A DNA stretch of 64,000 nt, taken from Embiotoca jacksoni (Eukaryota > Chordata > Actinopteri > Embiotocidae). Shown one piece after another: positions 13,488-24,998 of this stretch. The notes under the pieces were generated by a model that saw only the letters and a list, made by a program, of their open reading frames with translations, was not told where the DNA came from and did not search any database. The position numbers and the translations under genes were made by a program. How positions within the stretch are numbered: position 1 is the first letter of the stretch; each line of letters starts with the position of its first letter. The stretch spans positions 839,501-903,500 of the forward strand of contig JAKOON010000004.1 of assembly GCA_022577435.1 (NCBI GenBank), given 5' to 3'.

Positions 13488-14010
13488 TGTCAGACCTGCG
13501 TGTCTGAGAGATATGAAAGCACTCCTTCTGCTGTAAAAGGGGTTGCATTTGATTGGCTCCTCTTTCATTGTTTGCAATTTTCTGTCAAGTTGAGAATGTG
13601 CAGTTATTTGTCTTATTTCTTTGGGAAGTCCTTTGAACACTTTGCTATGTGCTTTTTTCGGAGCATATGAATAATTGGTCGCTGGCAACTCGGAGAGAAA
13701 ACAGTGCAGAGACATTCAGACACAACTGAAAGTATTTTCTCTTTCTTTCCTCACAAATCCAGACATGAGACACCTAAAAGAAATGTTTTTGGAGCATAAA
13801 ACCAAATGACCTTGAAGAAGGGAGGTTTATATTAGAGAACATTTAACTTTTATTTATGAAAAAAATGGAAAAATGTTCTTCTGTATCTTTTAATAACCTT
13901 TTAAATGTTATAAATGCCATTAACATTGTCTCTGTTCATGATTTTCTACAGTAGATTTGTGATGGGTTTATGTCCTTTTTCTCAAAAATAAAGTTATTTA
14001 GATATATGAT
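13488..14010 (+). terminator. ttc21b 3' UTR and poly(A) signal
   Basis: After the TAG stop at 13485-13487 comes about 500 bp of AT-rich sequence that ends in a canonical AATAAA at 13987-13992. Cleavage is expected 10-30 bp later, near 14005-14020. No earlier canonical hexamer was noticed. The exact cleavage point is inferred. Confidence 0.75.
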
Positions 14011-15050
14011 GCTGACTCTGGCTTTTTTCCCCAGAATATTTAATTAAAATATGAATCCCCTCCTGATTGAGGATGATCACACAATCTGAATAGACAGTTT
14101 ACATCATCAGTATCCAAACAGTTCCAAGCGTGACTGGACTGAAATGTGGGACACAGTAAGCATTTTAATGGACACAAGAAAGTGGATGTCTGCTGTGGAC
14201 AGGACGCGGCGGGGAACACAGTTCCTACAGATGGAGTCTCTGCGAGTCAAAGGTAGAAAGGCTTCAAACCGGGCTTCAAACCGGGCACCAGAACAGGCTT
14301 CAAACCGGGCTTCAAACCGGGCACCAGAACAGGCTTCAAACCGGGCTTCAAACCGGGCACCAGAACAGGCTTCAAACCGGGCTTCAAACCGGGCACCAGA
14401 ACAGGCTTCAAACCGGGCTTCAAACCGGGCACCAGAACAGGCTCCCCGCGGGCGGAATCCACGTCTTTACTCCTGCGAGCCTCCAACTCTTTAAGAGCAC
14501 CATCCGTCGTGGACAAACCTGGAACATTTCAAGGATCACACGAGCTGCAGACTGCAGTGGTGAGTGGCAGCTTTTACAACTTTTATCAGCAGTAACGAAA
14601 TCACAGATGAATGATGCGCCTCCACACTGGAAGCACCAGTAACTTTTCCAAAAATTGCTGTCGGACCATGTGCGTTTTCAGTCCGTCCTTCCTGAGCTGC
14701 AGCCCTGTGGTGTTCCTCTGATTGGATGCGGTGGGGTATATCGCGTTCCTCCGTTATTTGTAACCCAGCAACTGTCCCAGTGAGTGACCAGTTGAACAAA
14801 TCCTATTAATGACAGCATTACTGACTCAGATCCCTGGAGAACAGGCTTCAGTATCCCCCAGGACGAGGTGAGTGCAGACTATCTGAGCAATTAAAAAAAA
14901 AAAGAAGAGGTTTGTTCCGAGAAATGTTAGATTCAGCAGTGATTTGGGAAACTTACAGGCTTTCTTTAAAAGGTTGTCTCGGTTTGTTCGTGTCGTTTCT
15001 TGTCATGCCCACTTTCTCATTTGTATTCCATTCTAGGAATGGATTTGGAT
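14011..15050. other. ttc21b-galnt3 intergenic interval
   Basis: About 1 kb between the ttc21b poly(A) site and the likely galnt3 promoter. Apart from the minisatellite at 14262-14441 it has an inverted CCAAT element (ATTGG) at about 14721-14725. It also has a possible GTGAGT donor after 14868, which could end an alternative non-coding galnt3 first exon. No coding exon is apparent. Confidence 0.5.
14262..14441. repeat. Minisatellite: 5 exact copies of a 36-bp unit
   Basis: Exactly 180 bp, made of five 36-bp units. Each unit consists of three 12-mers: cttcaaaccggg twice, then caccagaacagg. Copies are essentially identical, which suggests recent expansion or gene conversion. Because 36 is a multiple of three and the unit has no stop in several frames, long open frames run through it on both strands: 14144-14494 plus, with ASNRASNRAPEQ repeats, and 14247-14516 minus, with LKP/VLVPG repeats. 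These frames have no gene context and I treat them as by-products of the repeat. Confidence 0.95.
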
Positions 15051-15086
15051 TGTGACTGTACTATTTTGACACGCTGGAGTCCTCTC

Positions 15087-15109
15087 TGCGCAAGCGCACC
15101 GTTACGTCA
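15087..15109 (+). promoter_or_regulatory. Probable galnt3 core promoter: NRF1-like site and CRE
   Basis: TGCGCAAGCGCA at 15087-15098 matches the NRF1 palindrome YGCGCAYGCGCR except at one position. Four bases later, TTACGTCA at 15102-15109 is a cAMP-response-element/ATF site. Both sit in a local CpG-containing patch about 210 bp before the likely non-coding exon 1 donor. Clustering of two CpG-containing promoter motifs suggests transcription starts near 15110-15200. The motifs are seen directly; promoter function is inferred. Confidence 0.5.
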
Positions 15110-15119
15110 CCGCCTTTTA

Positions 15120-15318
15120 CCTGAGAGGATCACACCTGGGTCCAACGAGACGGAAGTTTAGTGAGGTCCGAAATCTTTTTTGTCTCCACGGAAAGTATTT
15201 TTGGAGTTGAAACAACCATCGGATGACCTCCAGTTGAAGCAGGATGCCATTCATTGTACTTTCTGAGGACAGTTTAAAGGACTTTTGTCAACCTTAACCT
15301 GTAATTCAGCGACTGATG
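15120..15318 (+). other. Likely non-coding first exon of galnt3
   Basis: Sequence downstream of the CpG-rich promoter motifs ends in a good splice donor (ATG|GTACGT, exon end 15318). The acceptor of the first coding exon is CAG at 15631-15633, with exonic sequence from 15634, 43 bp before the start codon. The 5' boundary is unknown. An alternative upstream exon could end at 14868 (GTGAGT donor). In both cases the leader is split from the coding sequence by an intron. Confidence 0.5.
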
Positions 15319-15676
15319 GTACGTGTCTCTTCTCTGTAGGAATGCATAGCTGTGATTCTTTGGAGAGCCGATGTTAAAACTGTGTTTTGTAGATGGCAGC
15401 AAAGCGATTTAAGCTTCACCATAAAATTCTGAACACATTATATTTTTTATTCTGTGTACCAAAAGAAGAACAAAAGTGCTTAAAGTAGCCTACAAGACAG
15501 TAATGTAATGACATGGCAACAGTGCATTCCTGTGCTGCTTGTATTGTTTGTGAACCCTGATGTCTTAAATTTGATAATGACATTAATGTCGTTTGCTAAT
15601 CATCATTAAATGTTTCAATATGATTAATTACAGGTGAGTCTCAGTCCAAAGCCTGCCTGCTCTCCATTCAAGAAGA

Positions 15677-18600
15677 ATGACAGCCCTTCGCAGAGTCCTC
15701 CGAAGGCGACTGCACCCACTTAAACTGGTTATAGTGGCGCTCGTCTTTGTCACGTTTGTGTTCTTCATACAATGGGAAGTGGGGAGCCAAAGCCAACAGG
15801 AGGACCCGTGGCTGAGGGAGATGGCAGTGAAGCGCGATGCCATGCTGGGGATGGTGATGGGAGCTGTCAATAACTTCAGGGATGCAATGCCAAAGATGCA
15901 GATCAGAGCCCCCGTCCGGCAGCAGGATAAAGCAGACAGCGTGTCCTGCCTACCGGGTCACTACACTGCTGCTGAGCTCAGGCCAGCTCTGGAGCGACCA
16001 CCCCAGGACGCTGTTGCTCCCGGAGCTGCTGGGAAACCTTTCCACACAGACTCACTGAGCCCCGAAGAGATGAAGGAGAAGGAGAGGGGGGAGGAGAAAC
16101 ACTGCTTCAACCTGTATGCAAGTGACCGCATCTCCTTAAGCAGAGACCTGGGTGCAGACACGAGGCCACCAGAGTATGTTACCTCGTACGGTCTTTACGG
16201 TTTTGATAAACCTGTACAACTTCATTCATGTGAACTAAAGTCTTCACTTAAAGAAAGAACCAGAAGACGTTGGTGTTAAGGGACGTAGTTGACAACATAT
16301 GGTTGGATTTATTTTACTGTTTGATTGATTTTGATTTAAAAAAATGTCATTGCACCACCTAGTGGATGTAAAAGCAGTACAACACAGTCTCTATTACCGT
16401 TACATAGATCGATCTACTGGTCCAAAATATAACTTAAAGTAAAGATGAAGTAATGCACTGACCACCCAACCCAGACACATTCCTCATATTTGCTTTCTGC
16501 ATCTGGGAAAAACGTCAGCAATAAAAACCACAGAGATGACTGTTCTGACTGAGACTTTGTTTCAGCATGTGCCCAATTTCTGTGGCCAAATTTGAGAAGG
16601 AACCACAGTTTTGTTTGGCTAATTACAGTACATCCAAGAACATGGAAGTCCAAGTACACGTCAGTATAGACTCGGTACACAGCACAGACGTACCGCCTGT
16701 CCGTGTTGGCAATCTCGTTAGGGTGAATTACAAAGTCTCTCACACTCTACTATGGCAGGTATTTGAAACGATGCCACGCATGCAGTGTCACAGCTGAAAT
16801 GGACTCCTCACAGGGGAGAGCCTGCAGATGTAATAACTAGACTACTGAGCCACTCAGGAGCAACGCTGCATAGTCACATCTTTGTGCTCTTTTTCCTTCT
16901 TGGTGCAGATGTATTGAGCAAACCTTCAGGCGATGCCCCCCCTTGCCGACCACCAGTGTGATCATTGTGTTTCACAATGAGGCCTGGAGCACTCTGCTGA
17001 GGACGGTGTACAGTGTCCTCCACACCTCCCCCGCCATTCTCCTCAAGGAGATCATCCTGGTGGACGACGCCAGCGTGGACGGTAAAAACTCAGTCGGGCC
17101 CTTCAGGACCGCCTTGTTCACTTTTAGGTTTGATTTCATGTTACGTGTTGGGTGGGCAGCTCTTTGTGTGCCGTGAAACACGCAGCGAGGAGCTCCCTGC
17201 TTCCTCTGCAGCCCGTGAAGTGGGTTACAACAGGAAGCAAGGGGCTGCTGGGGAATACTTTCCTACGAGGAATTAGCACTGGTTGTGCTTAGGAGTGAGT
17301 TTGAGTTAACTCTTGTAAATGGGTCAGATGTGGGAAGGAAACAGAATGCTGGAGAGGACAGAGGTTTCAGGGAATGCAGTCCATCTGACGCTTCAAACTA
17401 TTTGCTGGGAACCGGCCACAAACGGAGCCCTGCAGTACATCAGATCTGCTGAAAGGAGAACAGTTTTGTCCTTTTTTTTTTTTTATTTGTTTGAGTCTTT
17501 TTTTGCAAGCTGAGGACTGTGAATAGAATCTGTAAAACACTGTTTTAGACTGTTAATTGTCCATTCATCTGAATTTTCATCACTGTGACTTTCCCTCATT
17601 GTCTAATGGAGATCCCATACTTCCAGATGTGTTGAAGGATGAGCTGGATGAGTATTTGAAGCGGCTGAGCATCGTGCGAGTTGTCCGGCAGCGAGAGAGG
17701 AAGGGACTCATAACTGCTCGGCTGCTCGGTGCCTCCGTGGCCACCGGTGACACGCTGACCTTTCTGGATGCGCACTGTTAGTTCATACCGCTGACATTAC
17801 TCACTAGTCGTCACACCCTTACTTGCATATCACAGCCTCACATCACAATACTGGTTATTCTCAAGAAAGGAGTTGTGACGCAATGTCTTATGTGCATGTT
17901 TTCACAGGTGAATGCTTTAATGGGTGGCTGGAGCCTCTGCTGGCAAGGATAGCCCAGAACTACACTGCCGTCGTGAGTCCGGATATAACCACTATTGATC
18001 TCAATACGTTTGAGTTCATGAAACCGTCCCCTTACGGCCAGAACCACAATCGAGGCAACTTTGACTGGGGTTTGTCTTTTGGTTGGGAGAGTCTACCAGA
18101 CCATGAAAAACGGAGGCGGAAAGATGAAACATACCCAATAAAGTAAGGACAAATTGTGCATGAATATTGATTATTAAGTTTATATGGGCATTTTTTTGTT
18201 GTAAAAACCTGTAATTGAATTGATCGACAGAACTCCCACATTTGCTGGAGGGCTCTTCTCCATCTCAAAAGAATATTTCTACCATGTTGGGAGCTATGAT
18301 GAAGAAATGGAAATCTGGGGTGGTGAGAATATTGAAATGTCATTTAGGGTAAGACGTCATGAAGTCATTCTGCGGAGCCGTCTTGTTATTTATCACTGAG
18401 CCTTTTACCTTTTGACTCAAAGCAAACTGTTGCATGGGTGTGTCCGACCGCGTGTCATCATGCATCTGGTTCTGCTGTCTCCCATTAACCTGCAGGTGTG
18501 GCAGTGTGGCGGACAGCTGGAGATCATCCCCTGTTCCATTGTTGGTCATGTTTTCCGCACTAAAAGCCCCCACACCTTCCCCAAGGGTACACAAGTTATC

Positions 18601-19462
18601 GCTCGCAATCAGGTTCGACTGGCCGAAGTCTGGATGGACGCCTACAAGGACATCTTCTACCGTCGGAACCAACAAGCTGCGCAGATTGCAAAAGATGTAC
18701 GTACTGCTCTTTCCCTTTGAAACTCTGCGTGTCGATCCTGTAAGTCCTTCAAATGTTGAATTCACGAATTTTGAAGGAGCAGCAGATTGCTCTGCAGCAT
18801 TATCTTTCACTTCTACTTCTCATGACTGTATGTAAGGGTATTTAAGGCCACTCGTTATCCTCCCCTCAAGATAATATTGAGCAAATCCAACTACTGTTTA
18901 TGGATCGCAATTACACTTAGCAGGAGAACCAGAACATTTCATTGTTGTAATTCTCAACACATGAACTCTGTACAAAATAAAACCCGCTGTTTAAAATGTG
19001 GAGGAACAGATCATCTATTAGGGGGTGAAAGCTGTTAACCGACAGAGGAAAAGGGGCCTGGAGGCAGTCAGCTCTGGTAAATGAGCAGAAATGTCTCCCA
19101 GCATTTCCCAACAGGTGGTCCTATGGTGCCGTAAACATTTGGCCCAAGGCGGTCCCTCAGAGCAACTATTCGATGGATTGTAATAGCTTCACCAATCCTT
19201 GAACTTTCCCCTCCCTCTACCGTCAGGAGCTGTATTCATGAACACTCTTAGAATCCTCTCAGACCGCTCCGAACTTAGCCTTCAAATTTATAACAAGATG
19301 TCTTAGTTCAGGAGTGATTTGGGAAACTTCTCAGAGCAACTCTGAGCAAAGAAGAGAAAGAAATCCTCCTCTTGGTGGTTGACCCCGTTGGTAGGTGTGA
19401 CGCATCTTTGGTTGATTCATAAAATGCACTCTTTGTGATGAAGGCTACAAAATGGACATATA

Positions 19463-19508
<46 letters not shown>

Positions 19509-21598
19509 GTGACATCCAGCGGGAATGAAATGAGCTGCGTCCCAATATGAGGCTGTAAAAATGTTTTTTGTGTGATCGTTCTGCAGGTGAAGGTTGCGAT
19601 AGACTCGAGTCATCACTGCTCCACTGTCACATTTTTACAGTTGCCAAATATCTGTGCTGTGATCACTTTCGTTTCTGGCGTAATTTGTGTTTTTGCGCTG
19701 AGTGGGAAATGTAAGCGTCCCCAAGGACATCGACCACAAACATCTTCCTCGCACGATATCATTTTAGCATTTGATCAACGTGCTGTCATTCAGTGTTTGA
19801 AGAATATTTCTCCTACCTTGTTGTACTTCTGCAATTTTTTCCTCAGCTTATGTAATTCTTAAGCCTCTAAAAAGCCCTTCTCGCTGCTCCTAACAGTTTT
19901 CAGGCATCTCTCTTACAGGTGAAAATACTTTGTGAATAACTTTTATATTTACAAGCATCTATTCTTAATTTTATGGGAAAATTCTCAAAACAATTCTGCG
20001 ATTTTCATCACTGAGTAGCTTTCTATCTTTATGAATATGACCCATGATCAGTTTTACACTAAATACTTTGGTTGAATAATAACTTTCCCATCAGCCTCAC
20101 CTGTGCAGTGCTTTCAGTTTATATATATGTACATATATATTATCATATATATATACCATGATATACATCGCCTAGCACCTGCTGGCATTGGTATGCTAAT
20201 ATTTGCTCGAACATGCCTGTACATATACGACCTAACAGAGCGACTCGAGTGCCGATAGAGTCTTGATATAAAAGTCTTGTTTTTTTTAAGTGTTGAGGTT
20301 TTTATTTGTTTGTGTTTTCTTACATACTTTGAGCTCTCCATAGTTCTGTGTGTGGTTGACAAATGTCAAGCGAAAGAAAAATCTTGCACCTGTTCAACAT
20401 GTAAACGGCACTTCCAGATTTATCGGAGTGAGTTTATGATTCTTCTTCAGAAAGCTGCAGTCCTTTTAATGGAGCCTTTATCTACAGACAGCAGTGTTTG
20501 TGTCAGACATCTCACCTCAGCCATAAATAGTACAAACAGCGTATAATAAGTCGAAACAAAGCATCAGTGCTTTGCAAAAGGAGCCCGGTTGGCATCCAGG
20601 ATACCTGCAGGGCGCTTTGACAAAGACGCTGTTTTTCTCTCGTGTGTGATTGTTGTAACAGAGGACTTTTGGGGATATCTCCAAACGCATGGACCTCCGT
20701 GCACGGCTGCAGTGCAAGAGCTTCTCCTGGTATTTGAACAACGTGTATCCAGAAGTCTTCATGCCTGATCTCAACCCACTCCACTTTGGCTCAGTAAGAT
20801 CACACACCGCACCACCAGCCGTCCTCTTTCCAAACCTCACAGCTCTGTCTAGCCACTGTGGGTTTCCACTTAGGATCTCCAGAGGGTACTGAGCAGTTCC
20901 AATTTAACACCACTGAAAGCACCCCAGAGGCTAAAGTTGTTTGAACAGCTTGTACTGGGTGTTAGTTTTTCATTTTGTTTCCTCCGCTGCTTTCCCCTTC
21001 GCCTTTCTTTCTCTGTAGGTGAAAAATGTGGGCAAGGACTCGTGTCTGGATGCTGGAGAGAACAATGAGGGTGGGAAACAGCTGATCATGTACGCATGTC
21101 ATGGTCTGGGAGGAAACCAGGTCAGTAAGAAAATACTTTCTTTCTGTCTTTGAAAAAAAAAACCATGATTTACTTTTACCACATCAGCTGATGGTATTTT
21201 TTTGCTTTGTTTTCCGCGCTGTAGTATTTTGAGTACTCCACACATCACGAGATTAGACACAACATTCAGAAGAAGCTGTGTTTGCATGGAGCAGAGGGGG
21301 CCGTGAAGCTGGAGGACTGCCAATATAAAGGCAGGAACACATTTGTCGGAGCAGAGCAAAAATGGGAACTGAAGGATGTGAGTTTGGTCTTTTGCATTTC
21401 TTCTACACAAATTTGTGATTTTAAATGCCTGCTTTAGCTCGTTTTTTGGGGGAAAGTAATAGTTCAAATCTTGTCTTCATATAGAACCAGTTATTCTACA
21501 TCCCAGGATGGAACATGTGTCTGAGTGCTCGTCATGAGCATCCTTCTCTGGCTCTCTGCAACCCCTCAGACAGATACCAGCACTGGTCCTTCGTCTGA
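15677..21598 (+). CDS. galnt3: Polypeptide N-acetylgalactosaminyltransferase 3; 10 coding exons, 624 aa
   Basis: A Golgi type II enzyme that transfers GalNAc from UDP-GalNAc to Ser/Thr, starting mucin-type O-glycans. In mammals it protects FGF23 from cleavage and so controls phosphate. Exons: 15677-16173, 16909-17081, 17627-17776, 17908-18142, 18231-18348, 18496-18696, 20662-20793, 21019-21120, 21225-21377, 21485-21598. They total 1875 nt with consistent phases; human GALNT3 is 633 aa. Visible parts: a short Arg-rich cytosolic tail, a membrane anchor at about residues 17-33, and a stem containing the conserved DAMPKMQI. The GT-A domain starts at PTTSVIIVFHNEAWSTLLRT, with the metal-binding DxH at Asp271-His273 (codon 274 is split across exons 3/4) and WGGEN at 381-385. 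A ricin-type lectin domain covers about 503-624, with CLD/CLH-type motifs and QxW/QxF repeats (NQYF, EQKW, YQHW). Exon 3 uses a GTTAGT donor, placing an intronic TAG straight after the exon. No lesion was found. Confidence 0.97.
18697..20661 (+). other. galnt3 intron 6 with TA/CA microsatellite and possible MITE debris
   Basis: A 1965-bp intron, the longest in the gene. It contains a (TA)n tract running into CACA at about 19459-19508 and another TA-rich patch at about 20121-20165. The part at 19225-19345 (Ctgtattcatgaacactctta onward) resembles the end of fish MITEs that carry tails like cataaaacatcttaag, but I cannot assign a family. It shares a 17-bp string (agtgatttgggaaactt, at about 19312) with 14938, upstream of the gene. 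No alternative exon is evident. Confidence 0.5.
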
Positions 21599-22795
21599 GT
21601 GTGCAAAATACCACTTTACAAATAGCTACTCTGTATGCATAGATGTACTCGGACACGAGTACACTGTACTGTACGCAGCTAACAAGCAGGGTTTATTTTA
21701 GATTAATGACGGCGTTGAGTTTTTATTTATTTTTATACATAGAAGAGCTGAACTGCTGCTGCTGCTCCTGGAAAGTTTGGACTTTGGAAGAAACCATAGT
21801 GTGCCACTGCTGGAAGGAAGCATGAGGTTTTTGGAAAAGTGAAGATGCACTATGTTGACTAAGTGCCTCTTTTGTGTTTGAGATGTTGTCACAATTCTTC
21901 CAACCAAAATATCGTGAGACCATACATACATGAATTTGAAGCAAAAATAATTTAACAAAGAAATGTATCATGTATGTTGTAAACAAGGATTCAAGCTGGA
22001 AACTCAAAAATCCCAAATGTTACGCACCAAAGAGACCAACAGTGTAAACCTGAAACACACAAGGATTATGTACGTTTTCCCTTTTTAAAATTTATTTTCT
22101 AGAATGTGAAACCTCGTATTTGGTGTACCATCCAGTGCCTTGGATGCTATTTTATTCTCCTTTAATGGGTGGAGGAGTGGGTGGGTGGAGGAGTGGGTGG
22201 GGATGGGTGATGGTGTGCTGAGATTGTAGGAAATTTCTGTTGACACAGAATTTGGGTTTCTACAATGATCATAAAGGGTCTTCAGATCAGGACTGAAGTT
22301 ATTACAATTCAATTAAAGTTTTTCTCTTTTTGTTTTCTTTTTGCAATATAAAGAGACATTAAAAAGGAAGACTGATTGAATACCATTTTTGGTTTGTATA
22401 TTAAGTTGAGAGAAATGGAGTGAAGTATTATACCTAAATTACTTGCAACTCTTAAAATGTTTTAATTGCGGCAATGTTGTCCTGTTTTATTTAAAAGTTG
22501 ATGCTTTGGTATTTTTAAAAGAGAACTTTTAATTTAAAATGGTTTCACCCAAGGAAATCAAATGTATGATCTAATGTATGAAACTCACCCTCGACATCTG
22601 AGCAGGAGTCCATAAATACGTTTCTGGTGCAGGCACTAGTATTGAGATGGTTGTGGATTATTGTGAATGACTTTGTGACTGGTGGAGCAGATCCAATGTG
22701 TTTGTTTTTGTAAAATGGAAACTGTTTTGTGTTGTCAGAGTGCCTTGGCGTAAAGATGTATTTTAGCTCAATAAAGTCAGTTGGGTAGTACTGAG
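21599..22795 (+). terminator. galnt3 3' UTR and poly(A) signal
   Basis: From the TGA stop at 21596-21598 the transcript probably runs about 1.2 kb to AATAAA at 22770-22775, followed by a GT-rich stretch typical of cleavage regions. An A/T-rich stretch near 22345-22360 contains weaker candidate signals. The interval includes a G-rich tandem tract at 22167-22209. Confidence 0.7.
22167..22209 (+). repeat. G-rich tandem tract in galnt3 3' UTR
   Basis: Two copies of a unit like gggtggaggagtg, followed by gggtgggg and gatgggtg. Several GGG runs with short loops on the sense strand make an RNA G-quadruplex possible. It is short and imperfect, and folding is not demonstrated. Confidence 0.6.
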
Positions 22796-22821
22796 AGCCT
22801 CTTCATGACATTCCCCGCCTC

Positions 22822-22840
22822 TGGTCTGCAGAGGGCGCTT
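22822..22840 (+). promoter_or_regulatory. CTCF-like motif between the convergent galnt3 and csrnp3 3' ends
   Basis: TCTGCAGAGGGCGC within this interval matches the CTCF core CCASYAGRKGGCRS at 12 of 14 positions, on the plus strand. It lies between the poly(A) signals of two convergent genes. Motifs ending in gagggcgct are common in fish dispersed repeats, so this could be repeat-derived and unbound. Confidence 0.35.
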
Positions 22841-22980
22841 TGAACTAACTAAACTCTCCGATGTTGACTAACTCCCAAATGGGTGTTTCAGGGACAAGCT
22901 CGATGTTGTGACACCAATGTGTTCATAATACGAGAATATATCAGAATTGATTTAGATCACAAAAGAAACTTTTAATAAAA

Positions 22981-24998
22981 TTTATTTCAAAATCAGGTTA
23001 AAATGAAACGACTGAAAGGGAAGTTGGCTCTATCTACATTTCCAAACCAAACACATTGAAAAAACTTTGTACCATTTTGTGCAAAACGTATGCTTTTCAC
23101 AGAATATGAAATAGAATTAAATAAATCAGGCACATGAAGCTTTACGACTCACAACCAGCATGAAACAAAAGACAATTTTAAGATAGTGAAGCAATTTACT
23201 CAATACAGACTTTTAGTAAACCACAATAAATACACATTTCAATATATCATTCATAATAAATACTGGAAAGTAAAACCAAACACAGGATTCCTAACTGGAT
23301 GCAGTGTCACTGTCTCGAGCCTTCTCACACTGGATACTTTGGCACAATTAATCTGAAATATAGGCTTTGTTAATGCCACTGATTGCCTGTAAGCCATCTG
23401 AACAGTTCCTTTGTATCACTGAAGTGGCACGAGAGGTCCCAGCTACCGGACAGCCACAGCAAACCACCAAAACTCAACTACTGAACCTTCTGATTAGGAA
23501 GACGCTGCAGATATTTGCAGGCTTGAAAGAGCTGCAAATATCTGTTTTCAATGCAGGAGCAGAGAGCTCAAGGTAAAGAACTTCAGCAATACCGTCTTCA
23601 CTAAATTATTGCAGTCCCCCATTTGTTGAGTCACCTCAATTTACTTTTGTTTAAGTGATTCTGTAAATGTGGGTTAAAATGTTATTTACATTTTTTTTCA
23701 TATCTCACTATTCAGTCATTTTTCATGGCTCACAGGACTCTCGCTTTTGAAAATAGGATTTGATTGTCAACCTTGAATATTTGTTTACTGTGGCATATTT
23801 TTTTAATGAAACCAATAGTGCTTTGAATATAAATATTAAGTACCGTGACTATCTTAGTCCACTTTATTGAAGATGTTCTCTTGAAGATAAATTCTGTTTA
23901 AAACCATCACTCTATTGCACTTAACGTTTCAATAGAACTTCAATCTTTATGGTATCCACATAAATAAACATGTTAATTGTTAGATAGTGGAATGTAGTTT
24001 ACACTGAATTTTAAAGTGAGAAATCCTTCAACCAGTACTGATGATTTTTTTGTTTTTACTGTTAAAATTAAGGTATTTAAGCTAATTTAATGATAAACAT
24101 AGTGGTCTGTTGTCTATAATAAATCATACAGCTTCTCATACTTTTTGGAGATATGTCAAAGTACTACTTTATCAATGTCCCTGTATCAATAAAATGCTTC
24201 AAGGAATAAATCTTCATTTTGTGGTGACACATGCTAATTATGTTATTAAGAGTGAATAGGGGAGAGAAACACAAGTATTCATCATTTAAAACCAACTGCA
24301 TGCCACTGGACCTCCACACGTAAGTGCAAAAGGCTGTGAATTGATTTTGACACGTCTATTGATACCGTAGTCCAAAACATACAAATAAGAATTCAGGCTT
24401 TTCATGCTTTTCAAAACCCTAGAAAAGCATATAATTGTGACAAAAAGAAGAAGAGAAATGTACATAATGTATACAACACATTTTTTTTTTATATATAAAA
24501 CAATGGCAATCCCCCCCCAAATGTCACTGATATTCCCAAAACAGCATGCTTGTTGTTATCAAAACATTTACAATATATAACTATACACATAATTCAGAAA
24601 CAATAAATAAACTGACAATAAACTTTTTTTTGCACGACACATACAGTAGACATAGAAAAATTCCATCTACAGTACAATATCTGCTTAAAACTAGAACTTT
24701 ACATCTGAAATTACAGGATACATTGCACAGCATGACATTAACTATGTTTTGATGTTTTTTGATCTGTTCCATTATGCAGTTAAGCGCACATTGTAGTGAG
24801 CAGTTCCTCCAAACCATTTCCATGATGAACCTATGGCTTCATAGTTACAGATGAAAGTGTGTTATGGTGCTGTAAATTGCTTCGAAACTTAAGGTCAGAT
24901 AATGCAAAAAGGCCATGATCACGTTCCCTTGAAATACCATTTAGTCAGGCTCAAGTAAAGACGTGATAATGAAAGAACACTTAAAAAGGGGAGGCCCA
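22981..24998 (-). terminator. csrnp3 3' UTR (about 2 kb) with candidate poly(A) signal
   Basis: On the minus strand, the stop at 24999-25001 is followed by about 2 kb of AT-rich sequence without coding potential. It ends at an AATAAA (plus-strand tttatt at 22981-22986), about 200 bp from the galnt3 signal at 22770-22775. Other tttatt hexamers upstream, such as one near 23863-23868, could give shorter 3' ends. Long AT-rich 3' UTRs are typical of regulated nuclear proteins. The end point is inferred. Confidence 0.55.

Noticed and set aside
14144..14516. Repetitive proteins on both strands of the minisatellite
   Set aside because: The 36-bp unit is a multiple of three and lacks stops, so open frames arise automatically. 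No promoter or exon structure supports them.
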